In this document: piece by piece, positions 61,501-64,000 of the stretch | How the letters are laid out: every line of letters starts with the position of its first letter | How positions within the stretch are numbered: position 1 is the first letter of the stretch | Origin: Lucinisca nassula | Lineage: Eukaryota; Mollusca; Bivalvia; Lucinida; Lucinidae | Direction of reading: 5' to 3' | DNA length: 64,000 nt | Assembly: GCA_963580285.1 (NCBI GenBank) | Contig: OY757013.1 | Span: forward strand, 132,181,027 to 132,245,026 | The notes under the pieces: model-generated | The model's input: the letters and a program-made list of their open reading frames with translations, nothing else | What the model was told of the DNA's origin: nothing | Database searches by the model: none | Made by a program: the position numbers and the translations under genes

Positions 61501-62470
61501 TTAAGGAATATTTTCCCTTTTTTGTGACGTTTATCAAAGTTTTTACAGCTCTTGGTCACGTGCAAAGAATATTATACCCCAAAAGGGGTTTGTGCAAACT
61601 TTGCTGGGGACCCAGTATTGGTTGTAATTGGATATACATCAGAAGTATGCATTTACCTTTGGTTGTTGGTTTGTTTGATTTGAGGTTTAACATCCCCATC
61701 AACACTGTATAGGTAATTTTGGAGATGTTGCTTCCAATTTTGTGGGACTTTTACCTGACATTGAGAGGAAATGACTTCTCAAGCCCTGTCGCCCAATGAA
61801 ACCAATACTGTTTATAAGCATGGATGGTTCAACAGACTCGCATCATTTGCCTGGGCAGGCTTATATCCTCTAAGTAGTACTCGTTTGTGGTGGGTTTCAG
61901 CTCTGCGTGGAAGCATCATGCAGCTCATCTATTTCTTCAAGTCCCGATGGACGGGGGGCCGATTACCTTTGGTTGGAACTGAATGTATGGTTGACAGGTA
62001 CTTGCTTCATGCAGGTGCTTTTTATTGCATTTACCTTTGGTTGGAACAGAATGTATGATTGCTAAAGGCAGGTCTCTTGCTTAACAGAGGTGGTCACTAT
62101 GACAGGTTTTACAGTACCCACCTTATCTGTCCATAAACCTTATTTTTCTAATTTCTGCTCGAATGAGGCGGTTCTAAGGAGTACCCACAATCTATATTTT
62201 GAGTAGATATAAGAAAAATATCAAAATTTTTCATCTTAAAATTTGTTATGGCTATGCTAATAACTCACCCTCTCGTCTGACACCTCATATCCAGTAAGCA
62301 GGTCTCCAGGGCTTGTACTGCTAGTTCATCAGGGACGGTGCGACCTTTGATGAGATGTTTCTGCATCTCCTTAGACAGGAACGACTTTGGCTGCGAGGTT
62401 ATTACCATTCTCATGGCCTCTCCTACTGACAGTCTCAACAGGCCATATTCCTCTGCAAACCTGTTAGCCA
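28366..62470 (-). CDS. AK9: Adenylate kinase 9 homologue, C-terminal 483 residues over eight exons
   Basis: AK9 is a large multidomain nucleoside mono/diphosphate kinase of animals. Eight exons read on the minus strand splice in one continuous frame (1454 nt including the stop, with the first two bases completing a split codon), all with GT-AG introns. In order the protein has: the end of an adenylate-kinase-like domain (RLSVGEAMR, KGRTVPDELAVQALE, YVLDGYPMT, exons A-B); a conserved KWWVWN segment (C); a first Cys module (QYCPVSL ... EFRGHYYKC ... DPEKYVPP, D-E); a second (GYCPVTYLDGKC ... VEYREKYWYCE, E-F); then GYMEQTVATALVKAMTACG and KPKYPFLS (G) and a basic KKYKKKLERF helix with the stop (H). 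Introns are 1345, 12042, 1628, 1940, 9551, 4798 and 1347 bp. The P-loop exon and all N-terminal domains lie outside the window. Identification rests on recall of vertebrate AK9; order and phase agreement make it firm. Confidence 0.93.
28658..28866. mobile_element. MITE-Q in AK9 intron G-H
   Basis: Ends ATCCTAAACATTCAGACACC (left) and GTTTAAATACTTAGG (right) are inverted matches of other MITE-Q copies. The hairpin ACAGTGTAGACCAGATCAGA / TCTGATCTGGTTCTGAACTG sits off-centre. Confidence 0.7.
28978..29870 (-). repeat. Minisatellite, 41-bp unit, about 21 copies
   Basis: Unit CTAACAAGAACAACTTGCCA + GAACATTTAATGTTTCCATCA. The most regular part is about 29210-29760. It lies inside AK9 intron G-H and its right edge is only about 55 bp from exon G. 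Confidence 0.88.
29925..30142 (-). CDS. AK9: AK9 exon G
   Basis: Acceptor TTTGCCACAG, donor GTAAGT. The first base completes a Lys codon from exon F. Encodes LPEQYSSLKLPHKLPPTKED, then GLPMLGYMEQTVATALVKAM, KPKYPFLSASRSALFYIAYH and LK. The LPHKLPP segment closes the second Cys module. This is one of the best conserved stretches of AK9. Confidence 0.93.
30715..32755 (+). repeat. Minisatellite, 70-75-bp unit, about 28 copies
   Basis: Unit words: TGCTGCAATGAATTTCTGTC, ATGCTAAACAAGACAGAGCT, CTAGTTGGTCACTGCAGTTA, AGGCATCACAGCAC. The period is exactly 70 at 31119/31189/31259 and drifts to about 73-75 later. It is wholly inside the hAT-like element. Confidence 0.88.
30901..31068 (-). repeat. tRNA-derived SINE (SINE-D) inserted in the minisatellite
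   Basis: A 13-bp duplication TCATGCTAAATAA at 30888-30900 and 31069-31081 brackets it. In antisense it begins AGCCTCCGTGGTGCAGTGGT (A box) and has GGATCGATTCCGGGC (B box), ending in a GTGA/CTCA repeat. The insertion post-dates the array. Confidence 0.88.
33355..33415. repeat. Hairpin, PAL variant
   Basis: TTTGTTAGAATCGCCTTGG / TGAGGCAATTCTAACAAAA arms flanked by AAATGT / CCACAACATTTG. A sibling is at 39475-39530. Confidence 0.65.
33755..34007. mobile_element. Double-palindrome MITE
   Basis: Outer inverted repeats GATCAGCTCTAGCCAGTGAT and ATCACTGGCTAGAGTTGATC enclose two tandem palindromes, each with GTTGTAAGTAGACAAATCAC and GTGATTTGTCTACTTTACAA arms. The second has an additional centre GGGCGTGTAGCGCGC. 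253 bp, no ORF. Confidence 0.75.
34334..34776 (-). mobile_element. CRE-element, inverted copy
   Basis: Matches 51303-51722 and 53312-53718 in reverse. The terminal hairpin (about 34346-34485) contains GTGAGGGGTGGATGGAAA and its complement. The body has TGACGTCA twice (about 34589-34612) and ends at TCTGGTCTGCAAGAAATA. A decayed antisense SINE-A piece sits just before it (34195-34325). Long open frames here are incidental. Confidence 0.72.
34941..35039 (-). CDS. AK9: AK9 exon F
   Basis: Acceptor CTATGTTTTAG, donor GTGAGT. The first base completes an Arg codon, followed by YEAIKPGKSEFVVEYREKYW and YCETEEKLLKFM. This is the core of the second YHS/TRASH-like module (aromatic-Cys, then a short helix). 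At 99 bp it is the shortest exon. Confidence 0.92.
35112..35393. mobile_element. PAL1 MITE, near complete
   Basis: CATCACGAAAAACACGTCTA at the left and GGCGTGTTTTCGTAATG at the right are inverted. The hairpin 35224-35290 has TGTGGGTACTCATTAGAACC and GGTTCTAACGAGTACCCATA arms. A second, degenerate PAL1 hairpin follows at 35455-35525. Confidence 0.78.
35526..36050. other. Mostly unassigned; one strong hairpin
   Basis: ACTCTTAAAGGAAAGAATTT and AAATACTTTCCTTTAAGAGT (35713-35772) form a hairpin around GCTCCTTAGGAGC. Otherwise nothing recognised. Confidence 0.5.
36057..36215 (+). repeat. SINE-E, second copy
   Basis: GGTTGTGGTGTAGTGACAAA, GGTAGCCGGTTTGATCCCTG (B-box-like), then CCTTGAGCAAGAGACTTTAT and CCACATTG, as at 21935. 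A local duplication (TTTCCTTGAGCAAGAG twice) is specific to this copy. Confidence 0.7.
36405..36950. mobile_element. PAL1b and PAL2 remnants side by side
   Basis: 36405-36680 has the PAL1b order (GAACACCCCACTAAACCCC, hairpin 36520-36590, AATGCACTATGTCACACAGG). 36735-36950 has a PAL2 hairpin (36757-36808) and the PAL2 right part CAAGGTCCCAAAGATGTTTG without its left end. Confidence 0.62.
37005..37080. repeat. AAACAGTGTAG-type hairpin
   Basis: AGCAGTGTAGACCCAGAGGA and TCTCATCTGGGTCTACACTG arms around GCCGCAAGATGC; a remnant of a TTAA- or MITE-Q-type element whose ends are lost. Confidence 0.65.
37081..38306 (-). other. Intron E-F sequence with a possible extra terminal exon
   Basis: No repeat identity is clear except two copies of CACGTAACAGGACAGACATG (37454, 37837). 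On the minus strand a strong 3' splice site (TTTTTTTCTCTTGCAG, 38137 onward) is followed by an open stretch from 38136 (VKRLFPNNEVILK then TAA at 38095 in one phase; a longer frame in the phase that would follow AK9 exon E). AATAAA on this strand occurs at 37342-37347. It may be an alternative last exon or a separate gene's end. Not demonstrated. Confidence 0.25.
38307..38545 (-). mobile_element. Penelope-like 3' fragment
   Basis: Begins at the common terminus GATAGAAGTGGAGGCAATAA and runs through GGGAAAGAAACACAAACATG to AAACCACGACAGAAGTACC, matching 2018-2265. Confidence 0.75.
38556..38642. repeat. Long hairpin
   Basis: TTAAAAGACTCGACTTTGAG / CTCAAAGTCGAGACTATTAA and inner GTAGAATCG / CGATTCTAC arms around TGAGGCTCGCCAAG. 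It may be a separate small palindromic element. Confidence 0.6.
39053..39354 (+). repeat. SINE-A with 14-bp target-site duplication
   Basis: CCAACCAAATATCT at 39039-39052 and 39355-39368. Complete from CCGCCCCCGCCCATAGGGGC to (ACAA)n. Confidence 0.92.
39355..40058. other. Mostly unassigned, with hairpin and (TG)n
   Basis: Variant hairpin at 39475-39530 (CTGTTAGAGTCGCCTTAATA / TCACTCTAACAAACACTC) and a (GT)n run at about 39798-39820. Confidence 0.5.
40060..40320 (+). mobile_element. Penelope-like tail, diverged
   Basis: TTTAAGCCCCCCAGTGG, GACCGTTCTAAGGCGGT and CTCTTGGTGTCGAGAGTGGG align with 10740-10985. No coding part. Confidence 0.55.
40321..41152. other. Unassigned; (AC)n microsatellite
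   Basis: An ACAC run lies at 41073-41096 and a short direct repeat (CTCTGCTGTTGGTAGTACCT) at about 40988-41032. No coding support. Confidence 0.45.
41153..41400 (+). repeat. SINE-A, diverged
   Basis: CTTCCCGACCACTGGGGCTT head, ATGATGCATCCACGCAGAGC, then an internal deletion and GTTGACGGGGATGTTAAACA. A 65-bp antisense SINE-A head fragment is at 41636-41701. Confidence 0.72.
41702..44590. other. Long low-repeat part of AK9 intron E-F
   Basis: Contains a GC-richer patch at about 42360-42600 with CCGGAAGTG and TTTTGCGCCAAAA words and short open frames on both strands that are not recognisable. A CCGGGCGG-rich palindromic patch lies at 43000-43085. Six or more CACGTAAC / GTTACGTG words next to GGACAGAC occur between 43140 and 43990. 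No element boundaries found. Confidence 0.4.
44591..44789 (-). CDS. AK9: AK9 exon E
   Basis: Acceptor TTTTGAATAG, donor GTGAGG. The split Gly codon is followed by HYYKCAGKEELDQFLADPEK and YVPPLAPHKLPPPSMLPRRR. A linker leads to LKGYCPVTYLDGKC, which opens the second Cys module. It therefore bridges the two YHS/TRASH-like modules. Confidence 0.93.
44941..45250 (-). repeat. SINE-B, complete, tRNA-like head
   Basis: Antisense head GCCGGCCTCGGTAGCTCGGT (A box) and CACGAGTTCGATACC (B box). The body is GTCAGTTTCTGGCGAAAGAA and ACTGGTTAACCGCTTACGTA, and the tail GTTGACTGGGCTGTTAAACT + (AAAC)n. A head-less relative is at 45580-45765. Confidence 0.82.
45410..45580. mobile_element. PAL1b, decayed
   Basis: CTTATTTCTGCTTCAAACAT, an eroded hairpin (ATTGCCTCATTAATGAG) and TATATAATGTGGGGTTTTCA remain. 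Confidence 0.5.
45580..45765 (-). repeat. SINE-B, 5'-truncated copy
   Basis: GTTTGTATTGGAGTTTAACG through CCTTCTTGAATCAGCGGAAG; the tRNA-like head is absent. Confidence 0.72.
45971..46206 (-). mobile_element. MITE-R, 236 bp, inverted copy
   Basis: GAGCCCCGCCAAGCGA at 45971 and the complement TCGCTTGACGGGGCCC to 46206. It is flanked by ATAT on both sides. Equal in length to 6435-6670. Confidence 0.78.
46321..46667. mobile_element. PAL2 MITE, 347 bp
   Basis: TA + CAGTTGAACTTCCATGGCTC ... GAGCCATCGAAGTTAGACTG + TA. Hairpin 46459-46530: TGTACTCATTAGAATCACCT / AGGCACTTCTAATGAGTACA. A MITE-N end fragment (TTTAAACAACTGGCCCC) adjoins at 46680. Confidence 0.82.
46730..46888 (-). CDS. AK9: AK9 exon D
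   Basis: Acceptor TCTTTCACAG, donor GTAAGA. Encodes KAASIADMCITPTEFLQRMG, then FDQYCPVSLALRGELVDCST and LEFAVEFR. ITPTEF followed by YCPVSLA marks the start of the first Cys module. Confidence 0.93.
47239..47451. mobile_element. TTAA-1 MITE
   Basis: TTAACCCTTGACCTGCTGAA at the left; GGCTCAGTAGGACAAGGGATAA at the right has one change in the target word. Hairpin at about 47345-47410: AATGAAGATCCTGATCAGAT / ATCTGATCTGGATCTGCAGT. Confidence 0.78.
47452..48173. other. Unassigned stretch
   Basis: About 700 bp including short unsupported frames on both strands. The start TATCCCCTCCCAAAC and the end AGCCCCTGTTGAGAAAGAGA suggest another element, but no inverted ends were confirmed. Confidence 0.4.
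48174..48330. mobile_element. MITE-Q
   Basis: ATCCCAAGTATTGGGACAGA at the left and AAGGTGTCAGAATTATTAG at the right. It contains half of the AGTCTGATCAGGGTCTACAC hairpin only. Confidence 0.6.
48517..48734 (-). CDS. AK9: AK9 exon C
   Basis: Preceded by an AAG-type acceptor (ATCTTTTTCAAG) after the 12-kb intron; donor GTAGGA. Encodes DKVLHDSAQILAMKLAAFNK, NEIRDWYSTEHMNYKLVDGE, KWWVWNTTVEYSRESVKQIQ and TYLDRIAD. LHDSAQI and KWWVWN are family landmarks that join directly to exon B. Confidence 0.93.
48806..49110 (+). repeat. SINE-A
   Basis: CGGCCCCGGCCATTGGGGCT to GATGGGGACGCTAAACCTCA + (AAAC)n. A second, shorter and more diverged SINE-A follows at 49155-49385 in the same orientation. Confidence 0.83.
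49155..49385 (+). repeat. SINE-A, 3'-truncated and diverged
   Basis: CCTGTCCATTGAGGCTTGGA head, GTGCTTCAACGCAGAGCTGA, ending at CAAAACTGGAAGCAACGTC. Confidence 0.68.
49454..49501 (+). repeat. (TCTA)n microsatellite
   Basis: Twelve uninterrupted tetranucleotide units. Confidence 0.95.
49552..49945 (+). repeat. Direct duplication with (GA)n between
   Basis: ACTGACAGTCGAAA ... GTTCGACGTCATGCCGTCG ... CACTCCAACTCACTTCA ... GTCACATGACCGTTG at 49552-49655 recurs at 49808-49935. A (GA)n run lies at about 49662-49695 and ACAGACAG-rich sequence between. Confidence 0.75.
49971..50198. mobile_element. TTAA-2 MITE
   Basis: Same 228-bp length and internal order as 3104-3331 (CTCCTTATATATAGCAGGAG, GCAAACAGTGTAGGCCCTGA, GGGGTTTCCAGTACCAAATG, GGGTTAA). 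The left target word is changed to ATAA. Confidence 0.78.
50199..50847. other. Unassigned; (GA)n at 50582-50614
   Basis: AACGTT/GACGTTG-rich stretch (50400-50530) and a GA microsatellite. No coding support for the short frames. Confidence 0.45.
50848..50958 (+). mobile_element. Right half of the CACCACAACCTC MITE
   Basis: ATAATCTATACATTTTTGGA, AAACTGTGTTATATTCAAAA and GTTATAATGAGGTTGTGGTG + TA equal the right half of 25779-25998. Confidence 0.7.
51110..51286. mobile_element. TA-flanked mariner/pogo-like MITE, 177 bp
   Basis: TA + CAGTCCAACCTATGTTAAGC ... CTAAGACAAGTTTTACTG + TA. Internal GTGCTTGCTTAAGACAGGTG and GCTTGCTTAATAGAGGTGGC are mutual repeats. A related fragment is at 61976-62116. 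Confidence 0.7.
51303..51722 (+). mobile_element. CRE-element
   Basis: Starts TATTTTCTTGCACACCAGAC. The body carries GCATGACGTCACTAAACATT (a TGACGTCA palindrome) and ACAAAATGGCGG. It ends in a long hairpin (51573-51706) with GTGTGAGGGGTGGATAGAAA / TTTACATCCACCCCTCACAC arms around a CACTGTCCGGCATCACTCGG inner stem. 420 bp. Confidence 0.78.
51723..52528. other. Mostly unassigned; MITE-Q half
   Basis: 51975-52045 (AGCAAGTCCTCAAGGTGTCC and AATTTTTAGGATAAGGAATT) is one MITE-Q end. The remainder is AT-rich without recognised elements. Confidence 0.45.
52529..52722. mobile_element. MITE-Q
   Basis: ATCCAAGAAATTCGGACACC ... TATCTGTCCCAATATTTAAG, with ACCAAGATCAGACTGCTCC / AGATCAGTCTGCACTGTTTG inside. 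Confidence 0.72.
52862..53043. mobile_element. MITE-Q, second copy
   Basis: ATCCTAAAAATTCAGACACT ... TATCTGTCCCAATTCTTAGG. Only about 140 bp separates it from the previous copy. Confidence 0.75.
53312..53718 (+). mobile_element. CRE-element inside the 48-bp array
   Basis: Same ends as 51303-51722 (ACACCAGACAAGGAAATCTG ... CATATAAGATTCTTATA), GCGTGACGTCACTAAACATT and the terminal hairpin at about 53575-53708. Array sequence (CATTATAGAACA | GATGTAGCAGG) is continuous across it once it is removed. Confidence 0.82.
54129..56538. mobile_element. 2.4-kb inverted-end element with two internal tandem arrays
   Basis: ATGTCTCCCCC (54129-54139) and GGGGGAGACAT (56528-56538) are exact inverted repeats. 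Array 1: a ~330-bp unit (CAAAGGGCAATAACTCTTGA at 54263, 54592, 54925), about 2.5 copies. Array 2: a ~160-bp unit (AAGGCCCCTTTTTT at 55140, 55300, 55462, 55623, 55783, 55947, 56107; TGACCTTTGACCTCTAAGTA). A (GACAGACG)n tract lies at about 56443-56494 just before the right end. No coding. Non-autonomous DNA element of HINE-like layout by inference. Confidence 0.75.
57561..57822. other. Unassigned; (AAAT)n
   Basis: An AAATAAAT-rich tract lies at about 57573-57625; otherwise unrecognised AT-rich sequence. Confidence 0.4.
57823..57891. repeat. Near-perfect hairpin
   Basis: ATTTATCCTGTTCATAAATT / AATTTATGAGCAGGATAAAT with TGCCAACATTAGTTGGCA at the centre. Related arms at 59505-59600 and TTGAGCATGAAA words either side suggest a small palindromic element. 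A separate AAACAGTGTAG-type hairpin lies at 58072-58142. Confidence 0.7.
58409..58755. mobile_element. PAL2 MITE, 347 bp, best preserved
   Basis: TA + CAGTAGAACTTCGATGGCTC ... GCCATTGAAGTTCGACTG + TA. The hairpin 58547-58616 has perfect CCCATTAGAATCGCCTC / GAGGCGATTCTAATGAG arms. Useful as the reference copy for the family. Confidence 0.85.
58947..59172. mobile_element. MITE-N
   Basis: GGGCCCTGTTTCTAAAAGCA ... AGTTTTGAACAACTGGCCCC with GCAAAAGCTGCTCACCTTG centre. Confidence 0.72.
59370..59955. mobile_element. PAL2-like element, diverged, source of the 149-bp satellite
   Basis: Left end remnants AAATGGCTCGGATACTGATG at about 59380. Hairpin at 59688-59755 (CTCTCATTTGAATTGCCTC / GAGGCAATTCTAATGAGTAG). 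The right part AATGGCTCAAACTCTCCCTC ... AAATTTCACTG is the PAL2 right end. A TTATGAGCAGGACAAAC hairpin family piece lies inside. Confidence 0.6.
59886..60776. repeat. Young 149-bp tandem satellite, six copies
   Basis: AAACTCTCCCTCTCTCAAAC starts at 59886, 60035, 60184, 60333, 60482 and 60631, exactly 149 apart. Copies are almost identical (one T/C change at about 60525; divergence only in the last 40 bp). The first half of each unit is a PAL2 right end. The last copy ends within a few bases of the AK9 exon B donor (60776). Confidence 0.93.
60777..60923 (-). CDS. AK9: AK9 exon B
   Basis: Acceptor TTTCTTTGCAG, donor GTACTT. Encodes YVLDGYPMTMKQVDLMTERC, IPVRIFELDVKSKEIVVRGT and RDRIIAS. YVLDGYP is the adenylate kinase DGFPR-type motif, but the usual Arg is Met (DGYPM). 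That suggests a weakened or non-catalytic kinase domain, as in other AK9 C-terminal repeats. Confidence 0.93.
61005..61159 (-). mobile_element. TTAA-2 MITE, partial
   Basis: CAGGGCCTACACTGTTTGCA, GACACTCCTAGTTTTGAAAT, TATATATAAGGAGGGAGATT and AAAAAGGGTTAA are the TTAA-2 left half in reverse; the hairpin's other arm is lost. Confidence 0.72.
61160..61652. other. Unassigned stretch in AK9 intron A-B
   Basis: No repeat or exon signature seen. Confidence 0.45.
61666..61962 (-). repeat. SINE-A with 13-bp target-site duplication
   Basis: TTACCTTTGGTTG at 61653-61665 and 61963-61975. Full antisense element from TTGGTTTGTTTGATTTGAGG to GATGGACGGGGGGCC. Confidence 0.92.
61976..62116. mobile_element. 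Mariner/pogo-like MITE fragment
   Basis: GCAGGTGCTTTTTATTGCAT, TTGCTTAACAGAGGTGGTCA and GACAGGTTTTACAGTA are the right part of the family seen at 51110-51286. Confidence 0.6.
62269..62470 (-). CDS. AK9: AK9 exon A (most upstream exon seen)
   Basis: Acceptor TCTTTTTTTTCAG, donor GTGAGT. The first two bases finish a codon from the missing P-loop exon. Encodes ANRFAEEYGLLRLSVGEAMR, then SFLSKEMQKHLIKGRTVPDE and LAVQALETCLLDMRCQTR. LSVGEAMR is the NMP-binding-side motif (canonical LSxGDLLR) and GRTVPDELA the following conserved turn. Confidence 0.93.
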
Positions 62471-62552
62471 CTGAAAAAAAAGATATACATAAATCTCTTT
62501 AGACCACAGTTTATTCTTACATGTTTTTGGATATTATTCACCCCAACATTAC

Positions 62553-62826
62553 GCAAACACGCCTATACAAATACATTGCCTACTTTATCGCCGAAAAAAT
62601 GAACATTTTGTGCTGAAAAATTGTGATATTTTTCTTATTTCTGCTCCAAATATAGATTGTGGGCACTCGTTAGAACCGCCTCATCGAGGTGGTTCTAACG
62701 AGTACCCACAATCTATATTTTAGAGCAGAAATAAGAAAAATAAGGTATACCCCTGGAAACCCCAGTTTTACTATATAAAAGTGGGGTTCAACGGGGCCAA
62801 AATTATATAGGTGTGTTTTCGTGATG
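62553..62826 (-). mobile_element. PAL1 MITE, near complete
   Basis: AACACGCCTATACAAATACA (left) and TATATAGGTGTGTTTTCGTG (right). Hairpin 62650-62720: TGTGGGCACTCGTTAGAACC / GGTTCTAACGAGTACCCACA. Outer arms CTTATTTCTGCTCCAAATAT / TATTTTAGAGCAGAAATAAG extend the palindrome to more than 40 bp per side. Confidence 0.82.
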
Positions 62827-62877
62827 ACTGCAAAGATTATATATTATAGACAAGAATTCCTACAATTGTAGTTTTTG

Positions 62878-63135
62878 ACAACACGAAAACACACCTATAT
62901 AATTTTGACCCCTTTGAACCCCACTTTTATGTAGTAGAACTGGTGTTTACAGGGGTAAACGTTATATTTCTTATTTCTGCTCTAAAATATAGATTGTTGG
63001 TACTAGTTAGAACCGCCTTGATGAGGCTGTTCTAAGATGTACCCTCAATCTTTATCTTGTGCAGGAATAAGAAAAAATTCACCCTTTTTTTATCAGAGAA
63101 TTTTCATTTTTTTTTCGATGCATTTGAATAAGCAT
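62878..63135 (+). mobile_element. PAL1 MITE, second in tandem
   Basis: ACACGAAAACACACCTATAT, CCCTTTGAACCCCACTTTTA, hairpin at 62995-63060 with mismatches, and a decayed right end AAGCATGTTTTCATACG. Confidence 0.75.
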
Positions 63136-63289
63136 GTTTTCATACGTTAAAATCTGCCTGCAAGAATGTAAACTGTTTGCACATGAAATACATTCCTTTT
63201 ACTGAGTAAAAGTATTGTCAATTATAGTCTAAAGTTAATGTGATGGATCATGTTTTATGTAATGGACTGCAACATAACGAAAAACGCAT

Positions 63290-63568
63290 CCGTGCAACAC
63301 ATTACGACAACACACCCGTGCAACATAGTGCATTTTTCACACCTCCAAAATGACTACTTTTCTGACAAAAATCCGTGATATGTTTCTTGTTTATACTGCA
63401 AACATAGGTTGTGGATGCTCGTAAGAACCGCCTCATTGAGGCGGTTCTAACGAGTACCCACAACCTATGTCTTGGAGCAGAAATAAGAACAATAATGTAT
63501 ACCCCCATAAACCCAGTTTTCTCTATATAAATTGGGGCCTAAGGGGATGTTCATTTCACGGACTTGTT
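63290..63568. mobile_element. PAL1b MITE
   Basis: CAACATAGTGCATTTTTCAC at the left; hairpin 63405-63470 (GTAAGAACCGCCTCATTGAG / GAGGCGGTTCTAACGAGTAC); AAGGGGATGTTCATTTCACG and GGACTTGTTCATGTGATG at the right. Confidence 0.77.
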
Positions 63569-64000
63569 CATGTGATGTAAAGAAAGATGCCACTTTTAGG
63601 GATGTAACGATAGTCAGAAAATGACTATTGCGATAGTATTGACATTGCAGGAATAACCATTGCGATACTATTACTATTGCTGACTACTATTGCAATACTA
63701 TTGCGATACTATTGCCTGAAACATATTTTCTTGTTTGAGAAGGAAATAAAAACTATTCAATCCTTCAAACTGTTTTCTGTATGCTTTATCTGCATACAAG
63801 AAATAAACAAGATAATTTACACAAGAGTGACACCTGTTGTGAACTCCTGTTTGCTTTCTGTCTTCCCTACATGAAGAGGAAACAGCTCCCCAGGAACATC
63901 TTTTTTCCTTTAAGTGTAAATCCTTCTGGAAGAGCCGAGAGACTCATTTTAATAGAAGTAGCCAAGTAAAATGTATCAATTCACAGTGAGAATGTGAAAT
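63569..64000. other. Degenerate CTATTGCGATA repeat and unassigned sequence
   Basis: Between 63605 and 63715 the word ACTATTGCGATACTATT and variants recurs about eight times. The last 250 bp are unassigned; a possible AK9 exon there was considered and not accepted. Confidence 0.5.

Noticed and set aside
63601..63720. Telomere-like or regulatory repeat (CTATTGCGATA)
   Set aside because: Too short and degenerate to assign; no known telomeric motif.
63876..63970. Candidate upstream AK9 exon (minus strand, ...GKTESKQEFTT with a GT donor)
   Set aside because: The phase would fit exon A (it would give TTV at the junction), but there is no GxxxxGK P-loop, the acceptor is weak and a TAA lies just upstream in that frame. 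The true P-loop exon is more likely beyond 64000.

Overview
This is eukaryotic, intron-rich, repeat-packed genomic DNA. The best fit is a bivalve mollusc. This is inference from the mixture of GTTAAAC-tailed tRNA-derived SINEs, long tandem arrays of the mollusc type, CTCACCTGAGC / GGGCCTCTTG element ends and GGACAGACAGACG tails. No bacterial operon, CRISPR array or free-standing tRNA/rRNA gene is visible.

One host gene is well supported. It is the 3' half of an adenylate kinase 9 (AK9) homologue on the minus strand, running from 62470 down to a stop at 28366. Eight exons (62269-62470, 60777-60923, 48517-48734, 46730-46888, 44591-44789, 34941-35039, 29925-30142, 28366-28577) join in phase through seven GT-AG introns into a 483-residue C-terminal part. 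It holds a late adenylate-kinase-like domain without its P-loop exon (presumably beyond 64000), two Cys-containing YHS/TRASH-like modules that each end in a Pro-rich PHKLPP segment, and a conserved C-terminal helical region. Introns of 12.0, 9.6 and 4.8 kb are built almost wholly of repeats.

From 1 to 28 kb, outside the gene, the window is a transposon graveyard. There is a nearly complete reverse-transcriptase ORF of Penelope-like type (8440-10458, two in-frame stops) with its 3' tail, and at least eight truncated relatives. There are LINE 3' ends (817, 25036), a LINE RNase H-side remnant (5996), several SINE families, and two multi-kilobase tandem arrays (12.4-14.9 kb and 17.3-19.6 kb).

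Across the whole window small non-autonomous DNA elements are nested in each other. Working names used below: PAL1 and PAL1b (carry the hairpin GTTAGAACCGCCTC...GAGGCGGTTCTAAC); PAL2 (347-350 bp, pogo/Tigger-like TA-flanked ends with a related hairpin); TTAA-1 and TTAA-2 (TTAA-flanked, CCCTT ends, piggyBac-like, with an AAACAGTGTAG hairpin); MITE-N (GGGCCAGTTGTTCAAA ends); MITE-Q (CCTAAGAATT..GGACA ends); MITE-R (236 bp); CRE-element (420 bp with a 130-bp terminal hairpin). SINE-A is a ~300-bp GC-rich-head SINE present in about a dozen copies, six of them with clear target-site duplications.

The most unusual structures are several units with inverted-repeat ends that enclose tandem arrays (12398-14839, 30283-33088, 54129-56538); a fresh 149-bp satellite (59886-60776) that grew from a PAL2 end and stops at the AK9 splice donor; an inverted-repeat hairpin core shared by otherwise different element families; and an in-frame UGA at the same codon in two separate retroelement copies.
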